Below, one piece after another: positions 18,659 through 31,934 of a stretch of 64,000 nucleotides of DNA; the stretch's first letter is position 1; each line of letters opens with the position of its first letter. This stretch comes from Chlamydiia bacterium (GTDB lineage Bacteria; Chlamydiota; Chlamydiia; Chlamydiales; Simkaniaceae), in the NCBI GenBank assembly GCA_030429605.1, contig JAUIEV010000005.1, forward strand, positions 61,192 through 125,191. Reading direction: 5' to 3'. Under the pieces are notes generated by a model, which made no database searches, was not told the DNA's origin, and saw only the letters and a program-made list of their open reading frames with translations. The translations under genes and the position numbers were made by a program.

Positions 18659-20315
18659 GGAGGGCCTCATATTGTTTGACGGATGTCCCAGGCTCGATGG
18701 ATACCTCAACTACGATCGACTCGCTCTTTTCTTGAAAGATTTGAAGTGCGTCTAAAATGCCACTGTTCGAATTTGTGTTTTTTGTTGGACAACTAAATGC
18801 CGAAGCAAGGGAATGCAGTGATTGTGAATGAGGATTAAGAAAGTATCTTTCAAAAAGGCGTGGGTAATTATTAATCGGAAGGTGTGAAAATATATTCCCC
18901 CCTCCATTATTGAGAACGAATAGAAGGATTGGAACAGGAGAGGATTGTATAAGGGGGAGTGAGTTTACATCATGAAGAAAGGTTTGGTCACCAATAACAG
19001 CAACGAGAGGTGTGTTCAGCCCACGTGCAATCCCTGCAATCGTTGCTATCTGCCCATCTATTCCAGATACACCGCGAGAAGAATGTATTCGCTGATCTTT
19101 TCTTGGGAAAAAAAGCATGTCAGCACATCGAATGGAAAGGCTATTTCCAAAAAAGAATGCATAGTCTTTTTGCGCAACCGAGGAGAGTATGTGAAAAACA
19201 CTATATTCTGAAAGTGTGGCATGATCAGAAAAAAAGTCGCTGAGCGTCGTTTCTACAAAAGAGCGTGTTTTGCTCCACTGATTCATCCAAGTAGTGCTTT
19301 GAGGATTTCTTAACTTCTGTACAAGGGTTTGAATGGTTGGAGTCAATGTGGCGTGAACTTGAGTAGAAACTGCCAGATTTTGATCCATTCGCATAGTTGT
19401 CTCAGAAAAAAGCATCCATTCTTCGACAGGTGCACCCTGAAGTGCACTCGGTACATTTTTTGAAACAATTTTCGAGCCGATTTGTAGAACGCACTGTACA
19501 TCTTTGAATGGAAGAATGTGAGTCAAAAGCTCAGCATATTCAACATGCCACGAACTAGCATGAGCTCTCAAGGGCGAAGATATGCATGAAAGAATTGGCC
19601 AACCAGTTTTTCTTGCAAGCATGGGTATATATTCAGAAAGTTCGGGCTCTGAATATTCGCCCACTAATATGACACCTCGAGAATACCTTTTTACTGTATC
19701 AGCAAGGTTTTCTACATCTTCATCGGGTAGATGTGATGTGCCGAAAAAATGCTTTTTAGGCTTCGAAGGGAGGGTGCACGAGTCTTGAAAAAAAGGCTCT
19801 CTTGCCATGCAGTTGATATGGATTGGACCTTTACTTGGAGAAACAGCACGGTATACGGCATAGGAAGCAAGTGATGCGATATAAGAAGAATCGATGGTTG
19901 GGTCATATGGAGGAATCGTGGTTTCCCATTGTGTATAATTCCCAAAAAACATTTTTTGTGAACATGTTTGGTTTTCACCTGCATCCTGGAGTTCTGGAGG
20001 CCTGTCGGCAGTTAGGAGAAGAAGTGGAATTTGCGAATGGAATGCTTCCTGCGCTGCAGGCATGCAATTCCCAAGCGCTGAACCTGAGGTAGTGATAATG
20101 GCTACTGGCGTAGAGAGCGCTTTTGCAAGCCCCAAAGCATAAAATGCAACCCCACGTTCATCATAGTGCACAATTGTATGAGCAAGTGGGTTTTTCTCTG
20201 CTGCATCAACGAGAGAAGTTGACCGAGAACCAGGTGCAATACAGAAATTGCGAACGCCAGACGAGACGAGTTGGTCTATAAGGACAGAGGACCACGATGT
20301 TATTTGTTCATCCAT
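18624..20315 (-). CDS. menD: SEPHCHC synthase MenD (thiamine-diphosphate enzyme)
   Basis: A 563-residue enzyme that condenses isochorismate with the succinic semialdehyde-ThDP adduct from 2-oxoglutarate. The N-terminal PYR domain has FCIAPGSRSTSL and the conserved Glu in HYDERGVAFYALG. The C-terminal PP domain has the ThDP/Mg motif GDQTFLHDVNSL followed by NNGGGNIFSHLP. Length agrees with E. coli MenD (556). It overlaps menF by 16 bp and menH by 35 bp. Confidence 0.95.
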   Translation of the reverse strand: MDEQITSWSSVLIDQLVSSGVRNFCIAPGSRSTSLVDAAEKNPLAHTIVHYDERGVAFYALGLAKALSTPVAIITTSGSALGNCMPAAQEAFHSQIPLLLLTADRPPELQDAGENQTCSQKMFFGNYTQWETTIPPYDPTIDSSYIASLASYAVYRAVSPSKGPIHINCMAREPFFQDSCTLPSKPKKHFFGTSHLPDEDVENLADTVKRYSRGVILVGEYSEPELSEYIPMLARKTGWPILSCISSPLRAHASSWHVEYAELLTHILPFKDVQCVLQIGSKIVSKNVPSALQGAPVEEWMLFSETTMRMDQNLAVSTQVHATLTPTIQTLVQKLRNPQSTTWMNQWSKTRSFVETTLSDFFSDHATLSEYSVFHILSSVAQKDYAFFFGNSLSIRCADMLFFPRKDQRIHSSRGVSGIDGQIATIAGIARGLNTPLVAVIGDQTFLHDVNSLPLIQSSPVPILLFVLNNGGGNIFSHLPINNYPRLFERYFLNPHSQSLHSLASAFSCPTKNTNSNSGILDALQIFQEKSESIVVEVSIEPGTSVKQYEALHALFSKKMQPI

Positions 20316-21544
20316 TTTGTTACGTGCGCTATTTTATTGTTCAGTTCTTCCCATTCATTTTCAGCTATTGAAGAATCAATTAAGCCTGTTCCTGAAAATG
20401 CAGAAAGCACATTTTTTCTTACAAGAGCAGAACGAATGGCGACGCTAAAATGACTTTCGTTATGTGTAACGTAGCCAAAAGGAGCAGCATACCAGCCTCT
20501 GTCAAATGATTCTATAGCATAAATTTTTTGAAGAGTGGGCTTTCTTGGAAAGCCACCAACAGCAGGTGTTGGATGTAGGTGTGATAGAACATCTGACACA
20601 GAAATCGATGGTTTGAGTATTCCTTTACATTGTTTGTGTAAATGTTGAACCTGGCTTGTTTTGATAATTGAAGTTTCATTTGATAAAGAAAGTGACTCAC
20701 AAAGAGGTGATAGTGCTTCATAAATAGCAGTGTGAACGTAATTGAACTCTGAATATTCTTTTTTACAGCATTGAAGCTCCAGAGCAAGCTTGGAGTCGTC
20801 TTCATGAGACAGTCCTCTCGGACGCGTTCCTGCAACGGCATGTGTAAAAATCTCTCGACCGTGTGTAGAAAAGAGCGTTTCAGGAGTCACGCCGAGAAAT
20901 GCAAGGTCTTCAGAAAAAATAACGCCAAAGACTGTTGCATTGAGTGCTTGTGAGGTGAAGTAGTCAAGAAGTGAATAGAGAGGAATGGAAGATGCAAATG
21001 AGTATGAGGCAACCCGAGCAAGGACGATTTTCTCGTAGAGAGTATCTTTCATCTCTTGTGTACATAAATTGACGCCTTTACACCAGTCCAGAAACGAAGG
21101 AGTAGTTTGTACATTGTAATGTGAAAGGCGTTCCTCTTTTTTCGGCGAATACGATGGAGGGGATGGAAACTGGCTTTCAGCGTAGCAATAGACATGTTTT
21201 CCAAAAACTTCGTACGCAGGAAGTGTATACAGCTGAGAAGGAATTCCATCCCAGAGAGCGGTTTTTCTCGGATGGGAAAAAAAATCCTGCCCTCCTAGAA
21301 TTTTTGGTGGGCATTCAACTTGTGAGGTGAGAGAGTACTCCGGAAGAGAGTCAAAAGATGTGAGCATTCCACAGGTAGCGATTGGAGCTGATCCAGGCTT
21401 TTGGATATACCACTTAGGATAGTGATCACAATTCTTAAGCCAAGCAAGTGGCGATGCAAATGAATGAGAAACTTTTGTTCGGTAATATGAAGTTTCTTGC
21501 TGGTTTAGTCTTAGAGGAAGATGTGCAGCTTCTTTAACTGTCAT
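20300..21544 (-). CDS. menF: Isochorismate synthase MenF
   Basis: A 414-residue chorismate-utilising enzyme that makes isochorismate, the first committed step of classical menaquinone synthesis. The C-terminal chorismate-binding domain is recognised by KIVLARVAS, TPETLFSTHG, AGTRPRGLSHEDD, HLHPTPAVGGFPR and the final FSGTGLIDSSIAENEWEELNNK with the Mg-binding Glu. It overlaps ubiE by 11 bp and menD by 16 bp. Confidence 0.94.
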   Translation of the reverse strand: MTVKEAAHLPLRLNQQETSYYRTKVSHSFASPLAWLKNCDHYPKWYIQKPGSAPIATCGMLTSFDSLPEYSLTSQVECPPKILGGQDFFSHPRKTALWDGIPSQLYTLPAYEVFGKHVYCYAESQFPSPPSYSPKKEERLSHYNVQTTPSFLDWCKGVNLCTQEMKDTLYEKIVLARVASYSFASSIPLYSLLDYFTSQALNATVFGVIFSEDLAFLGVTPETLFSTHGREIFTHAVAGTRPRGLSHEDDSKLALELQCCKKEYSEFNYVHTAIYEALSPLCESLSLSNETSIIKTSQVQHLHKQCKGILKPSISVSDVLSHLHPTPAVGGFPRKPTLQKIYAIESFDRGWYAAPFGYVTHNESHFSVAIRSALVRKNVLSAFSGTGLIDSSIAENEWEELNNKIAHVTKWMNK

Positions 21545-22262
21545 AGCTCATTTTTTCGGCAACATAGAGTGTTACTATCCCAAAAGTCAGTGGAATCGCC
21601 CGTACATTTGAAAACCCAGCTTCCTCAAGAAGTGCACAAAACGACCTTCCTGAAGGAAATGTTTCAATAGTCTCGTTAAGGTACGTATAGGCTTCGTCAT
21701 TTTTAGAAAGGAGTCTTCCAACTCTTGGAAGTATATTTCTGAGGTAAAAAAGATGGAGCGATTTTAAAAAACGGTTTTTGGGAAGCGAAAATTCTAAAAC
21801 AAGTGCGCGACCCCGGTGGGTCAAAACTCTATACATTTCACGAAGACATTTCCCAACATCAGGAACGTTTCTTATTCCAAAAGACATTGTGACACAGTCT
21901 GTTGTCTCGTTGTTTAAAGGGATATTGCAGGCATCAGCCTCTAAAAGTGACACTTGGTGGTTGTAGGGTGTGCGAGCAATCTTCGCTTTTCCGATTGAGA
22001 GCATGTCGACAGCAAGATCAATACCAATTGCTGATCGAATATTTTTTGCTCTATTCATAAGGGCAATGATTTGGTCAGCAGTTCCAGTGGCAAGATCTAA
22101 AAGGCGCATCGACGGATGGATCGGAAGATGCCTTCGGACAACACTCCGCCAGTAGATATCAATTCCAAACGATAAAACCCGGTTGATGAGATCATACCGC
22201 TTGGATATTTTGTTGAAAGTTTGCGAGATGGTTTTTTTCTCTAGCTTCGTACTCATGGACAT
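21534..22262 (-). CDS. ubiE: Demethylmenaquinone methyltransferase MenG/UbiE
   Basis: A 242-residue class I SAM methyltransferase that converts demethylmenaquinone to menaquinone, the last step of the pathway. Motif I is LLDLATGTADQ, with DLAVDMLSIGK and LEADACNIPL after it. The UbiE signatures YDLINRVLSFGIDIYWR and TDCVTMSFGIRNVPD are both present. It may start at the first ATG (22262) or 6 bp later. It is the first gene of the men set and lies 36 bp after typA, so typA and all men genes may be co-transcribed. Confidence 0.95.
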   Translation of the reverse strand: MSMSTKLEKKTISQTFNKISKRYDLINRVLSFGIDIYWRSVVRRHLPIHPSMRLLDLATGTADQIIALMNRAKNIRSAIGIDLAVDMLSIGKAKIARTPYNHQVSLLEADACNIPLNNETTDCVTMSFGIRNVPDVGKCLREMYRVLTHRGRALVLEFSLPKNRFLKSLHLFYLRNILPRVGRLLSKNDEAYTYLNETIETFPSGRSFCALLEEAGFSNVRAIPLTFGIVTLYVAEKMSYDS

Positions 22263-22298
22263 TTTTTTAGCATAGCAAGAGAAAAAAACCTACAGAAA

Positions 22299-24113
22299 CT
22301 AGTCTTTTTTTCGTTTTCTCTCATTTTCTGTGAGATATTTCTTTCGAACACGAATAAAATGAGGAGTCACTTCAACAAGCTCATCGTTCTGGATGAAATC
22401 AATTGCATTTTCAAGCTCAAGCTTTCGAGCTGGTGTGATTTGAATATTTTCATCAGATCCAGATGCGCGAACATTTGTTAGCTTTTTTTCTCGAGTGATG
22501 TTGACGACGAGATCATTGTCTCTTGAATGTTCTCCGGCAATCATCCCTTCATACACTTCATCACCAGGAGAAACAAAAAGTGTACCCCTACTTTGAAGGT
22601 CAAAGCACGCATATCCAGTTGCTTTCCCTTGATTCATCGAGATAAGTGCTCCATTTTTTCGAGAAGGAATTTCACCCTTATGAGGTGTGAAGCTATCAAA
22701 TATTGAAGTAAGAATGCCCATACCCTTTGTAACGGTCATGAACTCGTTTCTATACCCAATAAGGCCACGCGTTGGAATCAAAAACTCAAGAGTAGTGATT
22801 CCATGCTCATTTGTTTGTAAGTTTCTCAGTTCACCCTTTCGTCTACTCAGTTCTTCAATAACTGTTCCAGAAAACTCTTCTGGGACTTCGATGTGAGCAG
22901 ATTCTAGAGGCTCCATTCGAACGCCGTCTTCTTCTCTGAAAAGAACTTTTGGTTTGGAGACCATAAATTCAAAGCTTTCTCGTCTCATAGCTTCAATAAG
23001 CACGGCAAGATGTAATTCACCTCTTCCGCTGACACGAATAGCATCTTCCCGGCCATCAATTTCGTCAACTTTAAGCGAGATGTTGGCGCGCCGTTCTTTT
23101 TGCAATCTATCTCGGATTTTGTTCATGGTGACATGCTTTCCATCCTTCCCAACGAAAGGACCGGTGTTTACCATGAATTCAATAGAAAGTGTTGGTTCTC
23201 CTAAAGAAATTGGAGGGAGTTGCTTGATTTCATTTGGAGCGCACAACGTGTCGCCAATCGTGACCTCTGGAGCACCAGAAATACTGACGATGTCTCCTAC
23301 TCCAGCTTCATCCATTTCAACTTTTTTGAGTCCATGATACCCTTCCACTTTTACAACTTTGTGTTGGGTGTGCTCGCCGTTCATTGTTACAAGTGTGAAG
23401 CTATCGTTTTTTCGAATAACCCCTTCGAGGATTCGTCCTGTTGCTTGTCTTCCAACAAAGTCATCATACGAAACTGTGCTACATTGCATAAGAAAGGGAA
23501 GCTCTGTATTTCCAGTCGGCGCAGGAACCTTATCTATGATCAAATCAAAAAGTGGTCTCATTGAATCAGATTCTTCTTCAACAGTATATTTTGCGAAGCC
23601 TTGTAAGCCGGAAACATAGATGTACGGAAAGTCAAGTTGATCATCCTGAGCCCCAAGTTCAACAAAAAGATCGAATGTTTCATTAAGCACACGGTCTGGA
23701 TCTGCATGCGGTCTATCAATTTTGTTGAGTACGACAATTGGTTTAAGACCTGACTTCAGCGCTTGAGAGAGAACGTACCGTGTCTGAGGCATAGGCCCTT
23801 CTTGAGCATCCACAAGGAGAAGAACGCAGTTTACCATTCCAAGGATTCGTTCTACTTCACCTGAAAAATCAGCATGTCCAGGGGTGTCAATAATATTGAT
23901 TTTGTGTTCTTTGTATGCAATTGATGTGTGTTTAGCGAAAATAGTAATACCACGCTCTTTTTCCAGCTCGTAGCTATCCATTGCTCTTTCTGGAATAGCT
24001 TCGTTCGATCTGAATGTTTCTGCTTGGTGGAGCATACTATCGAGCAGTGTTGTTTTTCCGTGGTCAATGTGCGCAATAATCGCAATATTTCGAATTTTTT
24101 CTGGTAGATACAT
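22299..24113 (-). CDS. typA: Ribosome-associated GTPase TypA/BipA
   Basis: A 604-residue translational GTPase that binds the ribosome and aids 50S assembly and stress adaptation. It has the G-domain IAHIDHGKTT (G1), RGITIFAK (G2), DTPGHADFSGEV (G3) and NKIDRPHAD (G4). EF-G-like domains follow, then the BipA-specific C-terminal domain with GTLFVSPGDEVYEGMIAGEH. The frame is open nine codons further upstream (24140), but the family begins just before the G1 motif, so I use the ATG at 24113; neither start has a strong Shine-Dalgarno sequence. Confidence 0.95.
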   Translation of the reverse strand: MYLPEKIRNIAIIAHIDHGKTTLLDSMLHQAETFRSNEAIPERAMDSYELEKERGITIFAKHTSIAYKEHKINIIDTPGHADFSGEVERILGMVNCVLLLVDAQEGPMPQTRYVLSQALKSGLKPIVVLNKIDRPHADPDRVLNETFDLFVELGAQDDQLDFPYIYVSGLQGFAKYTVEEESDSMRPLFDLIIDKVPAPTGNTELPFLMQCSTVSYDDFVGRQATGRILEGVIRKNDSFTLVTMNGEHTQHKVVKVEGYHGLKKVEMDEAGVGDIVSISGAPEVTIGDTLCAPNEIKQLPPISLGEPTLSIEFMVNTGPFVGKDGKHVTMNKIRDRLQKERRANISLKVDEIDGREDAIRVSGRGELHLAVLIEAMRRESFEFMVSKPKVLFREEDGVRMEPLESAHIEVPEEFSGTVIEELSRRKGELRNLQTNEHGITTLEFLIPTRGLIGYRNEFMTVTKGMGILTSIFDSFTPHKGEIPSRKNGALISMNQGKATGYACFDLQSRGTLFVSPGDEVYEGMIAGEHSRDNDLVVNITREKKLTNVRASGSDENIQITPARKLELENAIDFIQNDELVEVTPHFIRVRKKYLTENERKRKKD

Positions 24114-24511
24114 AGCAATCCCATTTTTTCGAGAAATCATATGCTAGTAGAGACAATAGAATCTAGTCTGATTTTACGGGTTTTTCGCAAGTTACTAATA
24201 GCTAGTGGTTTAAAAAATAGTTAATTTAATTTTTTATTCAAGTAGTCCTTCTCAAGATATATTCTTGGGAAAAAGTGGACTAGAGCGTACTCAAAGGAGT
24301 GTCTCAATGAAATGCTTGCTATTTTGAATGAAGAAAGTTATATTCCTGCTTTACCGATATCGTATCGTGTTAGACCCTACTTTTTTACCCCATGGGTGCA
24401 AGGTCTACTAGAGACTATCTTGCTCACTATGTGTTGTTTAAAGGGGACTCATTGTATGGGGATAATCATGTGCGAAACAGGTGCACACTTAAGCGACAAT
24501 TGTGTATACTT
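24114..24511. other. Intergenic region between typA and the DUF721 gene
   Basis: About 400 bp between divergent genes. It must hold the promoters for typA (minus) and for the DUF721-gyrB-gyrA-tmk-holB run (plus). I see A/T-rich sequence around 24200-24245, a weak dyad (CAAGA, TCTTG) near 24255-24270 and several -10-like hexamers (GATAAT at 24461), but no well-spaced promoter I would defend. No gene, RNA or terminator is evident. Confidence 0.4.
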
Positions 24512-27324
<2,813 letters not shown>

Positions 27325-27332
27325 GGTGATCC

Positions 27333-29804
27333 ATGTCATATACTGAAGGTGAAATAGTACTACCACGAAATGTTGAAGATGAGATGAAGGAGAGCTATCT
27401 CCGTTACTCAATGTCAGTGATCATCTCTCGTGCTCTTCCAGACGCTCGAGATGGCCTCAAGCCATCGCAAAGGCGAGTGCTGTTTGCAATGAGACAGCTA
27501 AACTTATCACCAGGAGCAAAGCACAGAAAATGTGCGAAGATTTGTGGTGATACTTCAGGGGACTACCACCCTCACGGTGAGTCTGTCATTTATCCGACGC
27601 TTGTTCGTCTAGCCCAAGACTGGGTAATGCGTTATGCACTCGTGAACGGTCAGGGTAACTTTGGATCGGTTGATGGTGACCCTCCTGCTGCGATGCGTTA
27701 CACAGAAGCGCGCCTGACAAAAGCATCAATGGCTTTGATGGAAGATCTAGATAAAGAGACGGTTGAGTACGTCCAGAACTATGATGAAACGAAAAAAGAG
27801 CCAACAGTCTTTCCATCGAAATTCCCGAACCTTCTTTGTAATGGATCTTCAGGTATTGCTGTTGGTATGGCGACCAACATTCCTCCGCACAACTTAGGTG
27901 AGTTGACAACAGCTATGCTTCAGCTTATCGATGACCCAAGAATGACTATTGATCAAATTATGGAAATTATGCCTGCACCAGATTTCCCAACTGGAGGCAT
28001 GATTTGTGGGTACAGAGGTGTGAAAGAAGCCTACCACACAGGGCGTGGAAAAATTACACTCCGAGGAATAATTCAAGTTGAAGATATGCCCGGCCCAGGT
28101 GATAGACAAAGGCTTGTTATCCCTGAAATTCCATACAATGTGAATAAGTCTCGACTGATTGAAAAAGTTGCTTCGCTCGTCAATGAGAAAACAATGACGG
28201 GTATTTCGGATATTCGCGATGAATCAGACAAAGATGGAATGCGAATAGTTATTGATCTAAAGCGAGGAGAAATTCCTGATGTAACGATCAATCAGCTGTA
28301 TAAATTCACTGACATGCAGATTACATTTGGGTGTAACATGCTCGCTCTAGATAAAGGGCTGCCTCGAGTCATGAATATTAAGCAGCTCATGTCTGCTTGG
28401 GTTGACCATAGAATTGATGTTGTGAGAGCAAGAACGCGCTATGAGCTTAAGAAAGCTGAAGCAAGAGCACACATCTTAGAAGGGTACTTGAAAGCACTTG
28501 ATCATCTTGACGAAATTGTGAAATTGATTCGAGCAAGTGATAACAAGGATATAGCGAAAAAAGAATTGATTTCTCGGTATGAGTTTTCTGAAAGACAAGC
28601 GAATGCTGTCCTTGAGCTACGACTGTACCAACTTACAGGACTTGAAAGAACAAAAATTGAAGATGAGTATAAAGATCTTCAAGAAAAAATCGCCCATTTT
28701 AGAGCAATTCTTGCATCTGAGAAGATGGTGAGAGATATCATCAAAGATGAGCTTGAAAGCGTTACTTCGCAAAGTAGATCTGATCGAAAAACGAAAATTG
28801 TAGCTGCTGAAGGTGAGTTTTCTATGGAAGACCTCATTGCTGATGAGCCAATTGTCATTACCATTTCTACAGATGACTACATTAAGCGAATGCCAGCAAC
28901 GACGTTCAAGGAACAGAAGCGAGGTGGTGCCGGCGTCATTGGAATGGACATGAAAAAAGAGGGTGACGCGCTCAAAGATGTCTACGCAGCGACTACACAC
29001 GATCACCTCCTTATATTCACAAGCTTTGGAAGGTGCTACTGGTTAAAAGCATGGCAAATCCCGGAAACAGGTCGAAGATCTAAAGGGAAACCACTTGTAA
29101 CATTGCTTGAAGGCGTTCAGCAAGAAGAGCAAATTGCAGCTGTCTTGCGTGTAAAAGATTTTGAAGATCAAGCTTCAATCCTTCTTACAACCAAAAAGGG
29201 AATAATCAAGAAAACTCTTTTGAGTGCATTCAACTCTCCAAGACGAAAAGGTGTCTATGCAATTAACATCGACGAAGGGGATGAGGTAATGGATGCTCAC
29301 CTCGTCCATGACGAAGAGCAAATAATGCTCTTTACGAGAGGCGGAATGGCTGTACGATTCGAGGAATCAATAGTCCGTCCAATTGGTCGAGTGGCTCGAG
29401 GAGTTCGAGGTGTGAAGCTGAAAGATGAATCGGATAGAGTTGTCTCTTCTGCAGTTGTTAAGGGAAATGAAACACTCCTCATTGTCTGTGAAAATGGATA
29501 TGGAAAACGTTCAAGTGTTGAGCAATTTAGACAGACAAACCGCGGCGGAGTGGGAGTTCGATCTATTATCGTCAACCGAAGAAATGGACCGGTTGTAGGA
29601 GCGCTTGCTGTCGGAGATGATGATAGTGTGATTATCATGTCGAAACAAGGTCAAACAGTTCGAATGAAGATGGGCGATATCCGAGTGATGGGGCGATCAA
29701 CTCAAGGTGTACGAGTTGTTAACCTCAAGTTAGAAGACCACTTAGTCGGAATGCAAAAAATCGAACAAATTGAAGTCTCAGCAGAAGAATCGAGTGAAGA
29801 GTAG
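27333..29804 (+). CDS. gyrA: DNA gyrase subunit A
   Basis: An 823-residue cleavage-rejoining subunit of gyrase. The active-site Tyr123 is in [10 protein letters not shown]. The quinolone-determining region reads [14 protein letters not shown], with Ser at the E. coli Ser83 position and Pro where E. coli has Asp87. The C-terminal beta-pinwheel carries a GyrA-box-like element (EQKRGGAGV), which supports GyrA over ParC. It ends acidic (SAEESSEE) and overlaps the likely tmk start by 11 bp. Confidence 0.96.
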   Translation: MSYTEGEIVLPRNVEDEMKESYLRYSMSVIISRALPDARDGLKPSQRRVLFAMRQLNLSPGAKHRKCAKICGDTSGDYHPHGESVIYPTLVRLAQDWVMRYALVNGQGNFGSVDGDPPAAMRYTEARLTKASMALMEDLDKETVEYVQNYDETKKEPTVFPSKFPNLLCNGSSGIAVGMATNIPPHNLGELTTAMLQLIDDPRMTIDQIMEIMPAPDFPTGGMICGYRGVKEAYHTGRGKITLRGIIQVEDMPGPGDRQRLVIPEIPYNVNKSRLIEKVASLVNEKTMTGISDIRDESDKDGMRIVIDLKRGEIPDVTINQLYKFTDMQITFGCNMLALDKGLPRVMNIKQLMSAWVDHRIDVVRARTRYELKKAEARAHILEGYLKALDHLDEIVKLIRASDNKDIAKKELISRYEFSERQANAVLELRLYQLTGLERTKIEDEYKDLQEKIAHFRAILASEKMVRDIIKDELESVTSQSRSDRKTKIVAAEGEFSMEDLIADEPIVITISTDDYIKRMPATTFKEQKRGGAGVIGMDMKKEGDALKDVYAATTHDHLLIFTSFGRCYWLKAWQIPETGRRSKGKPLVTLLEGVQQEEQIAAVLRVKDFEDQASILLTTKKGIIKKTLLSAFNSPRRKGVYAINIDEGDEVMDAHLVHDEEQIMLFTRGGMAVRFEESIVRPIGRVARGVRGVKLKDESDRVVSSAVVKGNETLLIVCENGYGKRSSVEQFRQTNRGGVGVRSIIVNRRNGPVVGALAVGDDDSVIIMSKQGQTVRMKMGDIRVMGRSTQGVRVVNLKLEDHLVGMQKIEQIEVSAEESSEE

Positions 29805-30441
29805 CAGACCAGGTCTTTTCATAACGTTTGAAGGTGGAGAGGGAGTAGGTAAGAGCTCCCTCATCACCATGGTAAACGAGTATCTTTCAGGAGAGCAAAT
29901 AGCTGTCATACAAACGAGAGAGCCGGGTGGATGCAATCTTGGTATTAGTATTCGAAAGCTCCTACTTGAGAGTGAGGCACTTGCTAAAAAAGCAGAACTT
30001 CTTTTGTTTCTTGCGAATAGAGCACAACACGTTGAGGAAGTTATTCGTCCTGCATTAGAGAAAAAACAGATTGTCTTATGCGATCGCTTTTCAGACTCAA
30101 CAAAAGCCTACCAAGGCGTGGCGAGACATCTTGAGCCAAAAATGGTGTCAGAATTGTGTGATTTTGCTACAGGGGAATTGACTCCTGATCTCACCTTTCT
30201 CTTAGATTTGGATCCGTTGATCGGATTTGAGCGAGTAACCAAAGCACGAGATGGAATTGATAGAATTGAACAAGAGTCACTCGAGTTTCATCAAAATGTA
30301 CGCGAAGGATTTTTGAAGATTGCAAAAGAAAATCAAGAAAGAATTCACGTCATTGATGCTTCTCTTTCAATTGATGATGTATTCAAGCAAATTATTACGG
30401 TGTTAAAACCTCAATTAACTTCATTTTATGCAACGCCTTAA
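29794..30441 (+). CDS. tmk: Thymidylate kinase
   Basis: A 215-residue enzyme converting dTMP to dTDP. The P-loop is FEGGEGVGKSS, followed by the DR motif in LCDRFSDSTKAYQG and the lid region KARDGIDRIEQE. The frame extends back to a TTG at 29770, but a GTG at 29794 inside the end of gyrA gives the usual short leader, so I use that. It sits between gyrA and holB as in Chlamydia (CT188). Confidence 0.94.
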   Translation: MKSSRPGLFITFEGGEGVGKSSLITMVNEYLSGEQIAVIQTREPGGCNLGISIRKLLLESEALAKKAELLLFLANRAQHVEEVIRPALEKKQIVLCDRFSDSTKAYQGVARHLEPKMVSELCDFATGELTPDLTFLLDLDPLIGFERVTKARDGIDRIEQESLEFHQNVREGFLKIAKENQERIHVIDASLSIDDVFKQIITVLKPQLTSFYATP

Positions 30442-31357
30442 AGACATAGTAGGGAATTCACAGGCTCGTACCTATCTTTCTCATATGATCGAGCATAACC
30501 GTGTGCATCATACGCTGTTGTTCCATGGACCCCAGGGTGTAGGGAAAGCGACATATGCCCTTGCATTTGCTCGTGAATTAGACATCTCTCCTGTTGATAT
30601 AACTTGCTTCGAACCTGAAGGAAAAGCGAATATCCACACAATAGAGTCAATGCAGCAGGTAAAAAAAGCTGCAAGAGAGCATCCATTTCAGTCAGATCGA
30701 AAACTGCTACTCATCAAAGAGGCAGATAAGATGCTTCCATCTTCAGCAAATGCACTACTCAAAACGTTAGAAGAGCCTCTTGATTCGACACTCATTATTT
30801 TAACGACAACAAAAATTGAGCAGGTATTAGAGACTATTCAATCAAGAGCGTGCCTTGTTCCTTTTAGAGCACTTACACATGAAGAAGTAGACCACTTTCT
30901 TTCAAGTAGTGAGATGACTCAAGAGCAAAGAGCAAAAGCTGTGAAGGCTTCTCAAGGAAGCATACAAAAAGCACTTGCTTTTGAATCAGAAATAGCAGTC
31001 GAAAGAGATGTTTCTAACTTTTGCAAAGCAATTGTCACACAAGACCCTCAAGAAGCTTTTCGTATGATACAAGTATTTGAGGAAGTTGATATTGAACACG
31101 TTCTCACACTTGTGCTTCATTATTTTAGGGATCTTGTTCTTGAGAGAACATCGGATGATACATCACTTCTATTCTTTCCTGAAAATGCTGTAGTATACGC
31201 TTCAATGAGAACATATACACTTCCTGAACTATCAGATGTAATACAGGCTATACACGAGGCGTATGCTTCAATCGAGTTTCATCTTAAAAATCGATCGATA
31301 CTTGAAGGGTTAACTGCGAAGCTCATTCAAAAAGGGATGAGCCTATCAATCAGCTAG
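30428..31357 (+). CDS. holB: DNA polymerase III delta-prime subunit
   Basis: A 309-residue clamp-loader AAA+ protein. It starts LKDIVGNSQA, has Walker A FHGPQGVGKA at about 33-41, then LLIKEADKMLPSSANALLK (Walker B region), LEEPLDSTLIILTT and QSRACLVPF (the SRC-like arginine motif with Cys shifted). The zinc-binding Cys set of DnaX is missing, as expected for delta-prime. It overlaps tmk by 14 bp and the convergent exonuclease gene by 8 bp. Confidence 0.92.
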   Translation: MQRLKDIVGNSQARTYLSHMIEHNRVHHTLLFHGPQGVGKATYALAFARELDISPVDITCFEPEGKANIHTIESMQQVKKAAREHPFQSDRKLLLIKEADKMLPSSANALLKTLEEPLDSTLIILTTTKIEQVLETIQSRACLVPFRALTHEEVDHFLSSSEMTQEQRAKAVKASQGSIQKALAFESEIAVERDVSNFCKAIVTQDPQEAFRMIQVFEEVDIEHVLTLVLHYFRDLVLERTSDDTSLLFFPENAVVYASMRTYTLPELSDVIQAIHEAYASIEFHLKNRSILEGLTAKLIQKGMSLSIS

Positions 31358-31934
31358 TTTTCTTAGGAAATCCAACGACTGCTTCATAGCAAGCGATGAG
31401 GTGGTCAACACCATTAATCGCTCTGTGCGGCATCTCTTCAGGAGGGATACTGTATGTATCTGCAATTTTGTTTTTAGAAATCCCACGTTCCCAAGGGAGA
31501 GAGGGGGGCGATTGCTTTAACGAAATGCCCCAATACATCGATGCAAGATCCAGCCAGTGATATGGATATGCTCTCATTTCTTGTTCTTTCGGTGGAATGA
31601 GTTGTCCAAAGAAGACTCTATCAAAAGAAGGGTTCTGACAAATAAAAACAGCGTGAGTACGCTTCAATTTATGCGTCTTAAAGAAAGCTTGGATGTCCGT
31701 TGCAACAGCCTCTTTTTTTGGTGCATCTTTTACCATTTCATATGAAAACCCATTGACGTGCAAGCTTGCTTTATCGCTCTTTGCCCATTCTTCAGGCGTA
31801 AGGTAGATTGCAGTTGAATAGGCTCCAAGGCATTCACCTGATGAAAGATCGATGGCTTTAATGCCAATCTCAAGGATAGAGTGAATAAAAGGATCGAGAC
31901 CACTTGCTTCAGTATCGAGAAAAATACCTTTCAT
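31350..31934 (-). CDS. DnaQ-like DEDDh 3'-5' exonuclease
   Basis: A 194-residue exonuclease domain protein. The acidic residues of the DEDDh site are seen as LDTEASGLD (ExoI), NPSFDRVF (ExoII) and HRAINGVDHLIACYE (ExoIII with the catalytic His). It could be a proofreading epsilon-like subunit or an RNase T / oligoribonuclease-like enzyme; nothing else separates these. It is translationally linked to the MgtC gene upstream (4-bp ATGA overlap), which is probably chance co-location. Confidence 0.85.
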   Translation of the reverse strand: MKGIFLDTEASGLDPFIHSILEIGIKAIDLSSGECLGAYSTAIYLTPEEWAKSDKASLHVNGFSYEMVKDAPKKEAVATDIQAFFKTHKLKRTHAVFICQNPSFDRVFFGQLIPPKEQEMRAYPYHWLDLASMYWGISLKQSPPSLPWERGISKNKIADTYSIPPEEMPHRAINGVDHLIACYEAVVGFPKKTS

